DNA of 11,972 nucleotides, from positions 1-11,972 of the forward strand of contig CAYIYN010000044.1 of assembly GCA_964367645.1 (NCBI GenBank). The letters are read 5' to 3'. The notes under the pieces are model-generated. The model worked only from the letters and a program-made list of their open reading frames with translations. It was not told the DNA's origin and searched no databases. A program made the position numbers and the translations under genes. Each line of letters begins with the position of its first letter. The stretch's first letter is position 1. The stretch comes from RGIG4097 sp964367645 (GTDB lineage: Bacteria; Bacillota; Clostridia; Christensenellales; CAG-917). Below are positions 1 to 7,641 of this stretch, piece by piece.

Positions 1-156
1 GCATTCATCTTGATTCCGGCTGTCTTGGCTGCCGCTCTGACTTCATATTTCGCTCTGGCCTCTTCGGACGGCATGCTAAAACATTTGTTCGGAGGCTTTT
101 TGACGCTTCTCTCTGTCGGCTTGTTTTTGACAGGTACGTTTAAAGAAAACTTATAA
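1..156 (+). CDS. C-terminal end of a membrane protein, possibly TauE/SafE (TSUP) family; 5' end outside window
   Basis: An open frame enters from the left edge and stops at TAA 154–156, giving the last 51 residues of a protein. They are strongly hydrophobic: one segment around residues 1–20 (AFILIPAVLAAALTSYFALA) and a second around residues 28–45, joined by a short polar link with a Leu-Lys-His-Leu-Phe-Gly sequence. This hydrophobic link–LxxLFG–hydrophobic ending resembles the C-terminus of TauE/SafE/TSUP permeases, which export sulfite or sulfonates, but 51 residues are not enough to be sure. It could be the tail of another multi-pass membrane protein. There is no obvious terminator after it. 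A new promoter lies 20 nt downstream, so it is probably not part of the rnf operon. Confidence 0.45.
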   Translation, partial: AFILIPAVLAAALTSYFALASSDGMLKHLFGGFLTLLSVGLFLTGTFKENL

Positions 157-176
157 AAAAAACTAAATTTAGGGTA

Positions 177-205
177 TTTACTTTATCCCTTGTATCCTCT
201 ATAAT
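177..205 (+). promoter_or_regulatory. Sigma-A type promoter for the rnf operon
   Basis: A perfect -10 hexamer TATAAT lies at 200–205, with TTTACT at 177–182 (4 of 6 matches to TTGACA) exactly 17 bp upstream. Transcription would start near 212, leaving a leader of about 80 nt before rnfC. It is the best sigma-A promoter in the window and the only one seen ahead of the six rnf genes. I see no Rex-type operator or recognisable riboswitch. Confidence 0.75.
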
Positions 206-230
206 CATATGAAGTAAGGCTACGTAACCG

Positions 231-278
231 CGCGTATGTATAGATGCGCTCAAATAAAACTACGCGGCATATAAGGAG
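231..278 (+). promoter_or_regulatory. rnfC leader: weak inverted repeat and Shine-Dalgarno
   Basis: CGCGTA at 231–236 and TACGCG at 261–266 are perfect 6-bp complements with a 24-nt loop. The Shine-Dalgarno AAGGAG follows at 273–278. It is 13 nt from the chosen rnfC ATG (292), longer than usual, so the closer purine run GAAAGAG may contribute. The hairpin does not cover the Shine-Dalgarno and is too weak to call a riboswitch. Confidence 0.3.
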
Positions 279-291
279 AAAGAGCAAAATT

Positions 292-1587
292 ATGAACAGG
301 ACATTTCGCCATGGCACACATCCGCCTGCGAACAAGCGTACGAAAGATGTCCCGCTCTCTGATTTTTCCGTTCCTGAAAAACTTTACGTAAGTTTGTCAC
401 AGCACATCGGCGCTCCTGCAAAAGAGCTGGTGCAAGCGGGCGATTACGTCAAAGAGGGACAAAAAATCGGTGAAGCTGGAGGATTTGTATCCGCGCCTGT
501 ATTCGCACCAGTGTCTGGCACAGTTAAGGGGATTGTCAAATTACCCACCGCAATCGGCGGTGAGGCTGCTCACATTGAAATCGAGAATGATTTCGTTTAT
601 TCAAAAGTATCTTTTCCGCCTTTGAAAAATCCGGAAAAGCAAGACGTGCTGGCACGAGTAAAAGAAGCCGGCATAGTAGGTATGGGTGGCGCAACGTTCC
701 CCACACACGTCAAGTTATCGCCGTCAAAACCTGTTGACACGTTGATTATTAACGCCGCAGAATGCGAGCCTTATATTACATGCGATTACCGTCTGCTTCT
801 TGAATGCACTGCCGAAGTTATTAAAGGTATCGGATACCTGATGACCGCTCTTGGAGTGGAAAAGGCATACATCGGAGTGGAAGCGAACAAACCCGACGCA
901 ATTGACAAACTTGCTTTGGCGTGTCCGCCGGAAATTTCCGTGATGACACTGAAAACCAAGTACCCGCAAGGTGCGGAAAAGCAACTTATATACTCTGTAA
1001 TGCGCAGAATAGTGCCAACAGGCGGACTTCCTGCGGATATAGGGTGTGTCGTGAGCAACGTACACACTGCGTATGCCGTTTGCCGAGCCGTCGAACAAGG
1101 AGAGCCGCTGTACAAGCGAGCTATGACTGTTTCGGGCGGCGGAGTGGAAAAGACAGGCAACTTCTGGGTGCGCGGCGGAACGCTTTATTCTTATATATAT
1201 GAAGAGTGCCGCGGAAACAAGAGCGAAGACGAAACCAAAAAGGTTATAAGCGGCGGCCCTATGATGGGATTTGCACAGGCAAACCTTAACTGCGCTTGCA
1301 CCAAAGGAAGTTCATCGCTGTTGTTTTTGACTGAAAAGGAATTCAATGTGGCTCTCCCATCTCAGTGCATAAATTGCGGCAGATGCATAAACAACTGCCC
1401 GATGAACCTTATGCCCAGAGATATTGAGCACGCAACCATTCAAAAAGATTATGAAAAAGCCTTCAAATTGGGCGTTATGAACTGCATAGAGTGCGGCGTT
1501 TGCTCGTTTTCGTGTCCTGCAAAGCGTCCGCTTGTACAAGCGTTCAAACTTGCCAAAAAAGAAATTAAAATAAGGGGGATTAAATGA
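292..1587 (+). CDS. rnfC: RnfC, NADH/FMN-binding iron-sulfur subunit of the Rnf complex
   Basis: This is the peripheral cytoplasmic subunit of the Rnf ferredoxin:NAD+ oxidoreductase. It carries the NAD(H) and FMN site and passes electrons through two [4Fe-4S] clusters. The 431-residue product has the family start (TFRHGTHPP, residues 4–12), the flavin/nucleotide loop GMGGATFPTHVK at 130–141, ECEPYITCD at 157–165, and two ferredoxin motifs: Cys359/362/365/369 and Cys398/401/404/408, each followed by Pro. Length is normal for clostridial RnfC. The start at 292 is chosen because the family begins with a short lead into TFxGGxHPP. An upstream in-frame ATG at 244 would add 16 Lys/Arg-rich residues that the family lacks, and has no ribosome site. 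The stop overlaps rnfD by 4 nt (ATGA). First gene of the operon. Confidence 0.96.
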   Translation: MNRTFRHGTHPPANKRTKDVPLSDFSVPEKLYVSLSQHIGAPAKELVQAGDYVKEGQKIGEAGGFVSAPVFAPVSGTVKGIVKLPTAIGGEAAHIEIENDFVYSKVSFPPLKNPEKQDVLARVKEAGIVGMGGATFPTHVKLSPSKPVDTLIINAAECEPYITCDYRLLLECTAEVIKGIGYLMTALGVEKAYIGVEANKPDAIDKLALACPPEISVMTLKTKYPQGAEKQLIYSVMRRIVPTGGLPADIGCVVSNVHTAYAVCRAVEQGEPLYKRAMTVSGGGVEKTGNFWVRGGTLYSYIYEECRGNKSEDETKKVISGGPMMGFAQANLNCACTKGSSSLLFLTEKEFNVALPSQCINCGRCINNCPMNLMPRDIEHATIQKDYEKAFKLGVMNCIECGVCSFSCPAKRPLVQAFKLAKKEIKIRGIK

Positions 1588-2690
1588 TGAGTAGATTTAT
1601 CGTTTCAACTTCTCCCCATATCACTTCTGAAGACAGCACAAAAAAGATTATGCTGGACGTTATCATAGCAACAATTCCTATGATTATCGCGTCGGTTCTC
1701 ATATACGGCTTTTATCCGCTGTTCATGATTATCCTCAGTGTTGGCTCGGCGGTCTTTTGCGAGTGGTTGTTCAATCTGATCACAAAACGCGAGCAATCCG
1801 TCGGCGATTTGTCTGCGATAGTGACAGGCATAATCTTGGCGCTCAATCTGCCTCCGGTTGTGCCTTTCTACGTTCCTATGGCCGGTTCGGCGTTTGCAAT
1901 TATAATTGTGAAAATGCTGTTCGGCGGCATCGGACGCAACTTTGCAAACCCCGCAATCGCCGCAAGAATATTCTTGCTGCTTTGCTGGACAACCGCAATG
2001 ACGCAGTTTGTATCTCCGATTGATTTGAGCAACGGAATGAATCTGTTCTCATATTTCGGCGATTCACTGGGCATTCTTCCCGCAGCAGTATCCACCGCGA
2101 CTCCTCTTGCCGGTGTTAAAGGTGCATTCGGTGCAGGTTTGAACCCTGCCGAAGGACTTAGCGCACTCGATATGTTTCTGGGAAGAATCGGCGGAAGCGC
2201 AGGCGAAGTCAGCGCGCTCGCGGTACTTATCGGAGCGGCGTATCTTATGATACGCAGGGTTATCGACTGGCGTATTCCCGTTATATATCTTGGCTCAACC
2301 GTGGTGTTCACGGCGATATTCTTTGCAAACACCGACTATGTGGGCGAGTTTGTATGGACGTATCTGCTCGGCGGCGGCTTGATGTTTGGTGCTTTCTTTA
2401 TGGCAACCGACTATGCTACGTCGCCAAAATCTCCCATAGGAGTAATTTTCTACGGAATCGGACTAGGCTTTTTGACCGTAGTCATAAGAAAATTCAGTTC
2501 TTATCCGGAGGGTGTTTCGTTTGCTATATTGTTGATGAATATCGTGACGCCGTATCTGGATAAAATTATGCCCAAAGCCTTTGGCACTCCAAGGAAGAAT
2601 TTTGCCAAAGAACTTAAGGCAAAACAACTGGAGCGCGCGGCAAAAAAAGCGGAAAAAATCGCTGCGGAAGGAGGACAGGCTAATGGCTGA
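1584..2690 (+). CDS. rnfD: RnfD, membrane subunit with covalently bound FMN
   Basis: Integral membrane subunit of the Rnf complex, in the NqrB/RnfD family. It carries an FMN linked through phosphate to a Thr and lies on the electron path that drives ion export. It has the typical N-terminus (SPHITSEDSTKKIMLDV, residues 10–26), many hydrophobic helices, GRNFANPAIAAR at 117–128, and the flavinylation site STATPL at 170–175, with Thr173 as the likely FMN acceptor. The usual Asp of the Dxx(S/T)gAT signature is Ala here. At 368 residues it is longer than typical RnfD (about 310–350). The excess is a Lys/Ala/Glu-rich cytoplasmic tail from about 333 onward. The start at 1584 overlaps the rnfC stop and follows the purine run AGGGGG at 1573–1578. 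ATG 1587 is an equally possible start. Confidence 0.95.
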   Translation: MMSRFIVSTSPHITSEDSTKKIMLDVIIATIPMIIASVLIYGFYPLFMIILSVGSAVFCEWLFNLITKREQSVGDLSAIVTGIILALNLPPVVPFYVPMAGSAFAIIIVKMLFGGIGRNFANPAIAARIFLLLCWTTAMTQFVSPIDLSNGMNLFSYFGDSLGILPAAVSTATPLAGVKGAFGAGLNPAEGLSALDMFLGRIGGSAGEVSALAVLIGAAYLMIRRVIDWRIPVIYLGSTVVFTAIFFANTDYVGEFVWTYLLGGGLMFGAFFMATDYATSPKSPIGVIFYGIGLGFLTVVIRKFSSYPEGVSFAILLMNIVTPYLDKIMPKAFGTPRKNFAKELKAKQLERAAKKAEKIAAEGGQANG

Positions 2691-3378
2691 TAACGAAAAA
2701 ATCCTCCAAAGCGCAGAAAGCGCCGAAGTTCAAGAAGGTCAGACCGAAACCGTGCAAAGTGAAAAGTCTGCTCCAAAAAAGAGCAAATTCTTTACACCGG
2801 ACGTAATCAAGTGCATCGTGGTGCTTGCCGTTATAGCATTGGTTTCCGGCATACTTTTGGGAGTGATGAACTGGTTGACTTATGTTGACCCTGACGAAAC
2901 AATAATGAAAGAAGTAAACGCCGTATACACCGAAGCTGACACGATTGAAAAAGCCGAATCGGTGACGTGTAATTATGAAAGCGGTAGCGTAAACAGCTTG
3001 TTTGTCGCCTACAAGACGGAAGGCGAATCTAAAAACCTTGTCGGATATTGCTTCTATTCTGTGGGAAAGGGCGCAAAAGACGGCACACTCGAACTGCTTG
3101 TTTATATCGATGCGGAAGGAATTATCAAGGACGTCGTCGTCTATTCGCAAAATGAAACGGCAGGTTATTTCAAGAAAGTGGAAAGTGCAAACAAAGACAA
3201 ATATGTTGGTTTGGACGTCGACGATATCGACGCGCTTGTACTAAAGAGCAGTAAATTTAGCGGTCAACTCGCAAGCGGTGAAGTCACCGCGGTGTCGGGC
3301 GCGACTCGTACTTCGACAGGCTATCACAACGCAGTTTGCGCGGCAGTCGATGCATACAAAAACTGCAAGGAGGCGTGA
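2683..3378 (+). CDS. rnfG: RnfG, FMN-carrying subunit anchored by one membrane helix
   Basis: Rnf subunit of the NqrC/RnfG family, which holds a covalent FMN on the outer face of the membrane. The 231-residue product has a charged N-terminal stretch of about 38 residues, a single membrane segment at about 42–62, then a soluble FMN-binding domain. The domain contains NETAGYFKKV (157–166, matching the family's ETPG region) and the flavin attachment motif SGATRTS at 205–211, with Thr208 as acceptor. The usual Asp three residues before that Ser is Thr202. The start at 2683 has an ideal AAGGAGG at 2668–2674 with 8 nt spacing and overlaps the rnfD stop by 8 nt. An upstream in-frame ATG at 2581 lies inside rnfD and is rejected. 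The N-terminal acidic/Lys extension is longer than usual. Confidence 0.94.
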   Translation: MADNEKILQSAESAEVQEGQTETVQSEKSAPKKSKFFTPDVIKCIVVLAVIALVSGILLGVMNWLTYVDPDETIMKEVNAVYTEADTIEKAESVTCNYESGSVNSLFVAYKTEGESKNLVGYCFYSVGKGAKDGTLELLVYIDAEGIIKDVVVYSQNETAGYFKKVESANKDKYVGLDVDDIDALVLKSSKFSGQLASGEVTAVSGATRTSTGYHNAVCAAVDAYKNCKEA

Positions 3379-3380
3379 CT

Positions 3381-4094
3381 ATGTTAAGCAATAATAAATT
3401 AGGAGTTTTAAAGAACGGCATCTTCACGTCCAACCCCGTGTTCAGACTTGTGCTTGGCACGTGCCCGACGCTTGCAATTTCAACAAGTTTATTCAACGGA
3501 CTCGGAATGGGTCTTGCCGCAACGCTGGTGCTTGTTTGCTCCAACGCATTGGTATCAATGCTCAGAAACGTAATCCCCGACAAAGTGCGTATCCCGTGCT
3601 TCGTTCTCATCATAGCCACTTTCGTTACGATTGTGGAAATGCTGCTCCGACGTTTCATTCCCGCACTGTACAGTGCACTGGGCATCTATTTGCCTCTTAT
3701 CGTTGTCAACTGCATAATTTTGGCGCGTGCAGAGGCGTTTGCCAGCACGAACAAAGTGGGCGACAGTATCTTAGACGGGCTTGGCATGGGCTTAGGTTTC
3801 ACTCTTGCACTCGCTGCAATGGGACTGTTTAGAGAATTCCTCGGCAACGGCTCGTTCTTTGTTGGTGAACTCGGAAGTCTAAGTTTTGGTGTTGAATTCA
3901 TACCTGATTTCTATAAAGTGGCTTTCTTCACTACAACTGCAGGAGGTTTCCTTACTTTTGGTTTGTTTATGGCAGCGATAAATTACATTTCGGATAGGAA
4001 AGAACAAAAGAGAAAAGTGCTGCTCGAAGAAGCGGCAAAAAATATCGTAGCGGCAAAAGGCGACGCTGAAACCGCAGAGGAGGTTGTGGCATGA
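3381..4094 (+). CDS. rnfE: RnfE, integral membrane subunit (NqrD/RnfE family)
   Basis: Six-helix membrane subunit that pairs with RnfA as an inverted-topology dimer. In the NqrDE/RnfAE structures, cysteines of the two proteins hold an iron-sulfur centre within the membrane. The 237-residue product shows NPVFRLVLGTCPTLA at 18–32 (Cys28) and LPLIVVNC at 104–111 (Cys111), the two conserved half-membrane Cys sites. It has a charged Lys/Glu/Ala-rich C-terminal tail after about residue 207. Start 3381 has AAGGAGG at 3367–3373 with 7 nt spacing, and lies 2 nt after the rnfG stop. The frame is open further upstream, but that part lies inside rnfG. Its stop overlaps the rnfA start (ATGA). Confidence 0.95.
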   Translation: MLSNNKLGVLKNGIFTSNPVFRLVLGTCPTLAISTSLFNGLGMGLAATLVLVCSNALVSMLRNVIPDKVRIPCFVLIIATFVTIVEMLLRRFIPALYSALGIYLPLIVVNCIILARAEAFASTNKVGDSILDGLGMGLGFTLALAAMGLFREFLGNGSFFVGELGSLSFGVEFIPDFYKVAFFTTTAGGFLTFGLFMAAINYISDRKEQKRKVLLEEAAKNIVAAKGDAETAEEVVA

Positions 4095-4675
4095 GTTTCT
4101 TTCTTTTAATCATCGGAGCAATCTTTGTCAACAACTTCATACTGGTGCAGTTCCTCGGGATTTGTCCCTTCCTCGGAGTTTCCAAAAAGACTGATACGGC
4201 ACTCGGCATGGGGCTTGCCGTCATCTTCGTCATGGGTATCGCCTCGATATTCACCTGGCTGGTGCAAAAACTGTTGGTTATCGTCGGCATTGAATATTTA
4301 CAAACAATCGCCTTTATCCTTGTGATTGCGGCGCTTGTGCAACTTGTCGAAATGATACTCAAGAAGTTTATGCCCGCACTTTATAACGCGCTGGGTGTAT
4401 ATCTTCCTTTGATAACAACAAACTGCGCCGTTCTCGGCGTTGCCATTCTGAACATCAACTCCTACGGTGTTGCAACAGGTCTAAGCCTTTTGCAGTCATT
4501 CCTAAACGGAGTTTTCAGCGGTGTCGGCTTTACTTTGGCAATATTGCTGCTCGCAGGCGTCAGAGAAAGAATGGATTTAGACTTGGTCCCGAAGCCTTTC
4601 AGAGGCTTCCCGATTACGCTGCTTGCCGCAAGCATTATGGCAATGGCATTCAACGCGTTCAGCGGTATGATATAG
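4091..4675 (+). CDS. rnfA: RnfA, integral membrane subunit (NqrE/RnfA family)
   Basis: Membrane partner of RnfE in the Rnf complex. The 194-residue product is of standard family length and almost entirely hydrophobic helices. It carries NNFILVQFLGICPFLG at 14–29 (Cys25) and LPLITTNCAVLGVAI at 105–119 (Cys112), the conserved Cys pair that, with the RnfE pair, coordinates the intramembrane iron-sulfur centre. The start at 4091 is preceded by GAGGAGG at 4077–4083 with 7 nt spacing and overlaps the rnfE stop by 4 nt, suggesting translational coupling. Its similarity to rnfE (LVQ/VLG.CP, KKFMPALYNALGVYLPL versus RRFIPALYSALGIYLPL) reflects the known duplication origin of the pair. Confidence 0.97.
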   Translation: MSFFLLIIGAIFVNNFILVQFLGICPFLGVSKKTDTALGMGLAVIFVMGIASIFTWLVQKLLVIVGIEYLQTIAFILVIAALVQLVEMILKKFMPALYNALGVYLPLITTNCAVLGVAILNINSYGVATGLSLLQSFLNGVFSGVGFTLAILLLAGVRERMDLDLVPKPFRGFPITLLAASIMAMAFNAFSGMI

Positions 4676-4685
4676 GAGGCGCATT

Positions 4686-5516
4686 ATGATTAATATTATT
4701 TTATCAGGTGCAACAGTCGATCCTATGACAATCGCTTGGTCAGTGATAATTTTGTTTGCGCTGGCGTTCGTGTTCGGAGTTTTGCTCGCGGTCTGCGGCA
4801 AAAAATTCGCCGTTATTGAGGACGAGCGCATAGAACAGATTCAAAAGCAACTTTCCGGCGCAAACTGCGGCGGCTGCGGCTATGCCGGTTGCGCGGATTT
4901 CGCAAAAGCAATAGTTGAAGGCAAAGCCAACGTCAGTTCCTGTGGCGTAACGTCCGCAGAGGGCAAAAAGGCTATAGCCGAAATTATGGGCGTAAGTGTC
5001 AGCGCGGAGGATACAAAACTTGTTGTATGCTGCCGCGGCGGAAATAACGCAACCGACAAATACGACTATATGGGCTACGGCGATTGCCGCAGCATGGAAC
5101 TTCTTGGCGGCGGACGCAAAGTCTGCAAATGGGGATGTCTTGGTATGGGCAGTTGCACTGATGTTTGTCCCGAACACGCAATAGATGTGCGCGACGGCGG
5201 CTTTGCCTATATCAACAGAAAGAAGTGTATAGGATGCGGCCAGTGCATAAAAGCCTGCCCGAAAATGCTCATTAAGCGTATCCCGAAACAAGCAAAAGTT
5301 TACGTTGCATGCACGAACTGCATGCGGGGAGGCAAGGACGTCAAGGCGATGTGCAAAAACGGCTGTTTGGGTTGCGGACTGTGCGCCAAAAATTGTCCTC
5401 AAAGTGCTATTGAAATGGTGAACAATTTGCCCGTCATCGATTATAGCAAATGCATCGGTTGCGGACTTTGCTCAGAAAAGTGCCCCGCAAAGTGCATTAT
5501 ATATATGGAAGACTGA
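4686..5516 (+). CDS. rnfB: RnfB, polyferredoxin subunit accepting electrons from ferredoxin
   Basis: Electron-entry subunit of Rnf: a membrane-anchored cytoplasmic polyferredoxin. The 276-residue protein has one N-terminal helix at about 15–37, then the RnfB/ArsA-type cluster with Cys61/64/69/86 (ANCGGCGYAGC). A Cys-rich region follows (Cys115/116/134/147/151/157/161). Ferredoxin motifs then lie at Cys181/184/187/191, Cys227/230/233/237 (with extra Cys209/212/223) and Cys256/259/262/266. This is the clostridial long form with about six potential [4Fe-4S] clusters, unlike the shorter proteobacterial RsxB. Start 4686 has AGGAGG at 4674–4679 with 6 nt spacing. It begins 10 nt after rnfA and is the last gene of rnfCDGEAB. 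Confidence 0.96.
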   Translation: MINIILSGATVDPMTIAWSVIILFALAFVFGVLLAVCGKKFAVIEDERIEQIQKQLSGANCGGCGYAGCADFAKAIVEGKANVSSCGVTSAEGKKAIAEIMGVSVSAEDTKLVVCCRGGNNATDKYDYMGYGDCRSMELLGGGRKVCKWGCLGMGSCTDVCPEHAIDVRDGGFAYINRKKCIGCGQCIKACPKMLIKRIPKQAKVYVACTNCMRGGKDVKAMCKNGCLGCGLCAKNCPQSAIEMVNNLPVIDYSKCIGCGLCSEKCPAKCIIYMED

Positions 5517-5528
5517 AAAGAGTAAAAA

Positions 5529-5543
5529 TGGGGCGCAACCCCA
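5529..5543. other. Small GC hairpin between rnfB and the Ppx/GppA gene
   Basis: TGGGG at 5529–5533 and CCCCA at 5539–5543 form a 5-bp stem with a CGCAA loop, 12 nt after the rnfB stop and just before the AGGAG at 5546–5550 that serves the next gene. No T-run follows on the + strand, so it is not a + strand terminator. Read on the - strand it is followed by TTTTT, but no - strand gene would use it. It may act as an mRNA stability or processing element between the rnf part and the phosphatase part of a transcript. Confidence 0.4.
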
Positions 5544-5558
5544 GCAGGAGAATCACAT

Positions 5559-7076
5559 ATGGAAAAAATCGCGGTTATCGACCTTGGTTCCAACTCTGCA
5601 AGATTGGTTCTGGTCAACATTCTTGAGGGTGGCTATTTCGTTGTCTTTGACGAACTGAAAGAAACAGTACGCTTGGGACAAGATATGGACTGGGACGGAT
5701 TTATCAAGCCTCAGCGAATTGCCCAAACCATAAAAACCCTCACTATGTTTAGACGTCTTTGCGACGCAAACCATGTGGATAAAATTTTTGCGTATGCCAC
5801 CGCAGCGGTCAGGCGCGCCAAAAATCAAAAAAGTTTCCTCGACGAAGTCGCAATGACTTGCGGCATAAAGATTAAAGTGCTAACCGTCGAGGAACAAGCA
5901 ATGCTCGTCTATCAAGGCGTAATCAACTCGATGGAAATCCCCAAAGGACTCATTATGGAAATGGGCGGCGGTTCGACAAATCTGATTTATTACAACCGCC
6001 GCAATCTCATCCATTACGAAACTCTGCCTTTCGGTGCAGTTACTTTGACCGACCTGTTCAAAAACGACAGCGTCGAGCCGGAAGAACGCACCAGAAAGAT
6101 TGAGGAATTTATCGTGGAACAACTTGAAAAAATTCCTTGGCTAAACAGCATTGAGCCTGACACCCATTTTGTGGGCGTTGGCGGCTCGTTTAGAAATTTG
6201 GGAAGAATAAGCCGTCTTATTAGAAAGTATCCCTTCAATATGACGCACAATTACGAAGTGCCTATGACGGAATTTGAGAGCATCTATTCCACCATACGCA
6301 AACTTGACTTAGACAGCACGATGAAAATCAAAGGGCTGTCAAGCGGCCGTGCGGATATATTCCCAAGTGCCTTGGCCGTTATGAAAGCCGTGCTGTCACG
6401 TTTCACTTTTGACAAGATAACGATAAGCGGTTGCGGCTTAAGAGAAGGTGCGATGTTCCGCTATGCGGTGCCGAGCGTCAATGAACGCCCGATAAGCGAC
6501 GTGCTGGGACACTCCTTGCATACGCAAATGGCATATTTTGACATCAACATAGAACACGCGGAGCATGTCTATAATCTGTCGATGCAACTGTTCAAACAGC
6601 TGAAAGTATTGCACAAGATGCCGAGAGTGTACGTCAGAGTGCTCAAAATCGCGTCACTGCTACACGACAGCGGTATGCGCATAAAATATTATAACCACCA
6701 ACTGCACTCAAGTTATATTATCCTCAACAGCAACCTCTACGGTGTGCCTCACAAGGATTTGGTGATTGCCGCTTTTGTGGCGTCGGGTCACCGTAAATCT
6801 TCGGAAATCAGCAAAGAAGAACTGGCAAAATACAGTTCGATGTTGACAATTGAAGACGTGGACGCTATAAGGAAATTGAGTGTTATATTAAGAATAGCCG
6901 AAAGTTTCGACCGAAGTCAAAGCGGAGTCATCAGTGGAATAGACTGCGACGTTTTGGGTGACAGCGTAATTGTCAAGACCGAAGCGGACGGCGACTGCTC
7001 TTTAGAAGTCAAGGACGCTCTTTCGGCGGCGGGAGATTTTAAGGCGGCGTATGGAAAGAATTTGGAAATTCTTTGA
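5559..7076 (+). CDS. ppx: Ppx/GppA family phosphatase with C-terminal HD domain (exopolyphosphatase or pppGpp hydrolase)
   Basis: Cytoplasmic ASKHA-fold phosphatase that removes terminal phosphate from polyphosphate or pppGpp; sequence alone does not separate the two activities. The 505-residue product has the N-terminal phosphate loop DLGSNSARL (8–16), AVRRAKN (83–89), EEQAMLVYQG (111–120) containing the likely catalytic Glu, and the second phosphate loop MGGGST (135–140). GVGGSFRNLGRI (206–217) and SGCGLREGAMF (290–300) follow. The C-terminal third is an HD-type domain with LLHDSG (His369-Asp370), HQLHSSYIIL (380–389) and ASGHRKSS (408–415), as in long Ppx forms. Start 5559 has AGGAG at 5546–5550, 8 nt spacing. 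Its end overlaps maf by 26 nt, so the two are co-expressed. No promoter of its own is visible, so it may be read from rnf. Confidence 0.93.
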   Translation: MEKIAVIDLGSNSARLVLVNILEGGYFVVFDELKETVRLGQDMDWDGFIKPQRIAQTIKTLTMFRRLCDANHVDKIFAYATAAVRRAKNQKSFLDEVAMTCGIKIKVLTVEEQAMLVYQGVINSMEIPKGLIMEMGGGSTNLIYYNRRNLIHYETLPFGAVTLTDLFKNDSVEPEERTRKIEEFIVEQLEKIPWLNSIEPDTHFVGVGGSFRNLGRISRLIRKYPFNMTHNYEVPMTEFESIYSTIRKLDLDSTMKIKGLSSGRADIFPSALAVMKAVLSRFTFDKITISGCGLREGAMFRYAVPSVNERPISDVLGHSLHTQMAYFDINIEHAEHVYNLSMQLFKQLKVLHKMPRVYVRVLKIASLLHDSGMRIKYYNHQLHSSYIILNSNLYGVPHKDLVIAAFVASGHRKSSEISKEELAKYSSMLTIEDVDAIRKLSVILRIAESFDRSQSGVISGIDCDVLGDSVIVKTEADGDCSLEVKDALSAAGDFKAAYGKNLEIL

Positions 7077-7641
7077 GCCGCCGGTTTTGGCGTCGGCGTC
7101 GCCAAGACGTAAAGAACTGCTGAATAGGGTTTGCGAAAAATTTGAAATCGTAGTTCCAAAAACCGATGAAGACGTTTTCAAAGGCTTGCCGCCAAAAAAA
7201 TTGGTGCTCGAAACGTCAAAAGCAAAATGTCTGGCAGCCATGGAAATTGACACTTGCCGTGACAAAACCGTTATCAGCGCCGACACTGTAGTTTATCGAA
7301 AGAAACTATATTCAAAGCCGTCGGATTTGATTAACGCCGTTGAAATGCTAACGGAACTCAGCGGCAAATGGCACTGCGTTTACACTGGTGTCACGGTGGC
7401 GGTAAAAGGACAAATTGAATCAAACTTCTGCGTCATATCGCCCGTTAAGTTGAAGTTGATGAGCGCGGAAGAAATAAAAAAATACGTTTATGAAAAAAAG
7501 CCGCTCGACAAAGCGGGGGCTTATGCAATACAAGAAGGCGTTATGGTGCAATCATATTTTAATAGTTATACCAATATCGTCGGATTGCCAATGGAAAGAC
7601 TTTATAAAGAACTTAAGAAAATCGGAGTGATATATGGCTAG
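7051..7641 (+). CDS. maf: Maf/YhdE nucleoside triphosphate pyrophosphatase
   Basis: House-cleaning enzyme that hydrolyses dTTP/UTP or modified nucleoside triphosphates to monophosphate and PPi. In Bacillus and relatives it is tied to septum formation and sits next to mreB. The 196-residue product shows the signature ASASPRRKELL (14–24), ISADTVV (75–81) with the catalytic Asp, KPSD (89–92), YTGVTV (111–116) and KAGAYAIQEG (154–163). Length is normal. The start at 7051 lies within the end of the Ppx/GppA gene (26-nt overlap), behind AAGGCGG at 7041–7047. It gives a 12-residue lead before LASASPRR, slightly longer than the usual few residues. The end overlaps the next gene by 8 nt. Confidence 0.94.
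   Translation: MERIWKFFEPPVLASASPRRKELLNRVCEKFEIVVPKTDEDVFKGLPPKKLVLETSKAKCLAAMEIDTCRDKTVISADTVVYRKKLYSKPSDLINAVEMLTELSGKWHCVYTGVTVAVKGQIESNFCVISPVKLKLMSAEEIKKYVYEKKPLDKAGAYAIQEGVMVQSYFNSYTNIVGLPMERLYKELKKIGVIYG

Noticed and set aside
163..189. Palindrome CTAAATTTAG at 163–172 and GGGTA…TATCCC around the rnf -35 as a possible operator or terminator.
   Set aside because: The first has no loop and is AT-only; the second is three G:C pairs plus a bulge. Neither matches a known repressor site that I can name.
4740..5402. Long open frame on the - strand opposite rnfB (about 220 codons).
   Set aside because: It mirrors the Cys/Gly/Ala-rich codons of rnfB, has no ribosome site or recognisable domain, and the + strand frame is certain. 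The same applies to other - strand frames opposite the rnf genes, such as 1868–2332 and 2680–3150.
5521..5543. Hairpin TGGGG/CCCCA read on the - strand looks like a terminator followed by TTTTT.
   Set aside because: There is no gene on the - strand that would end here, so the T-run is more likely just the A-rich stretch after rnfB.
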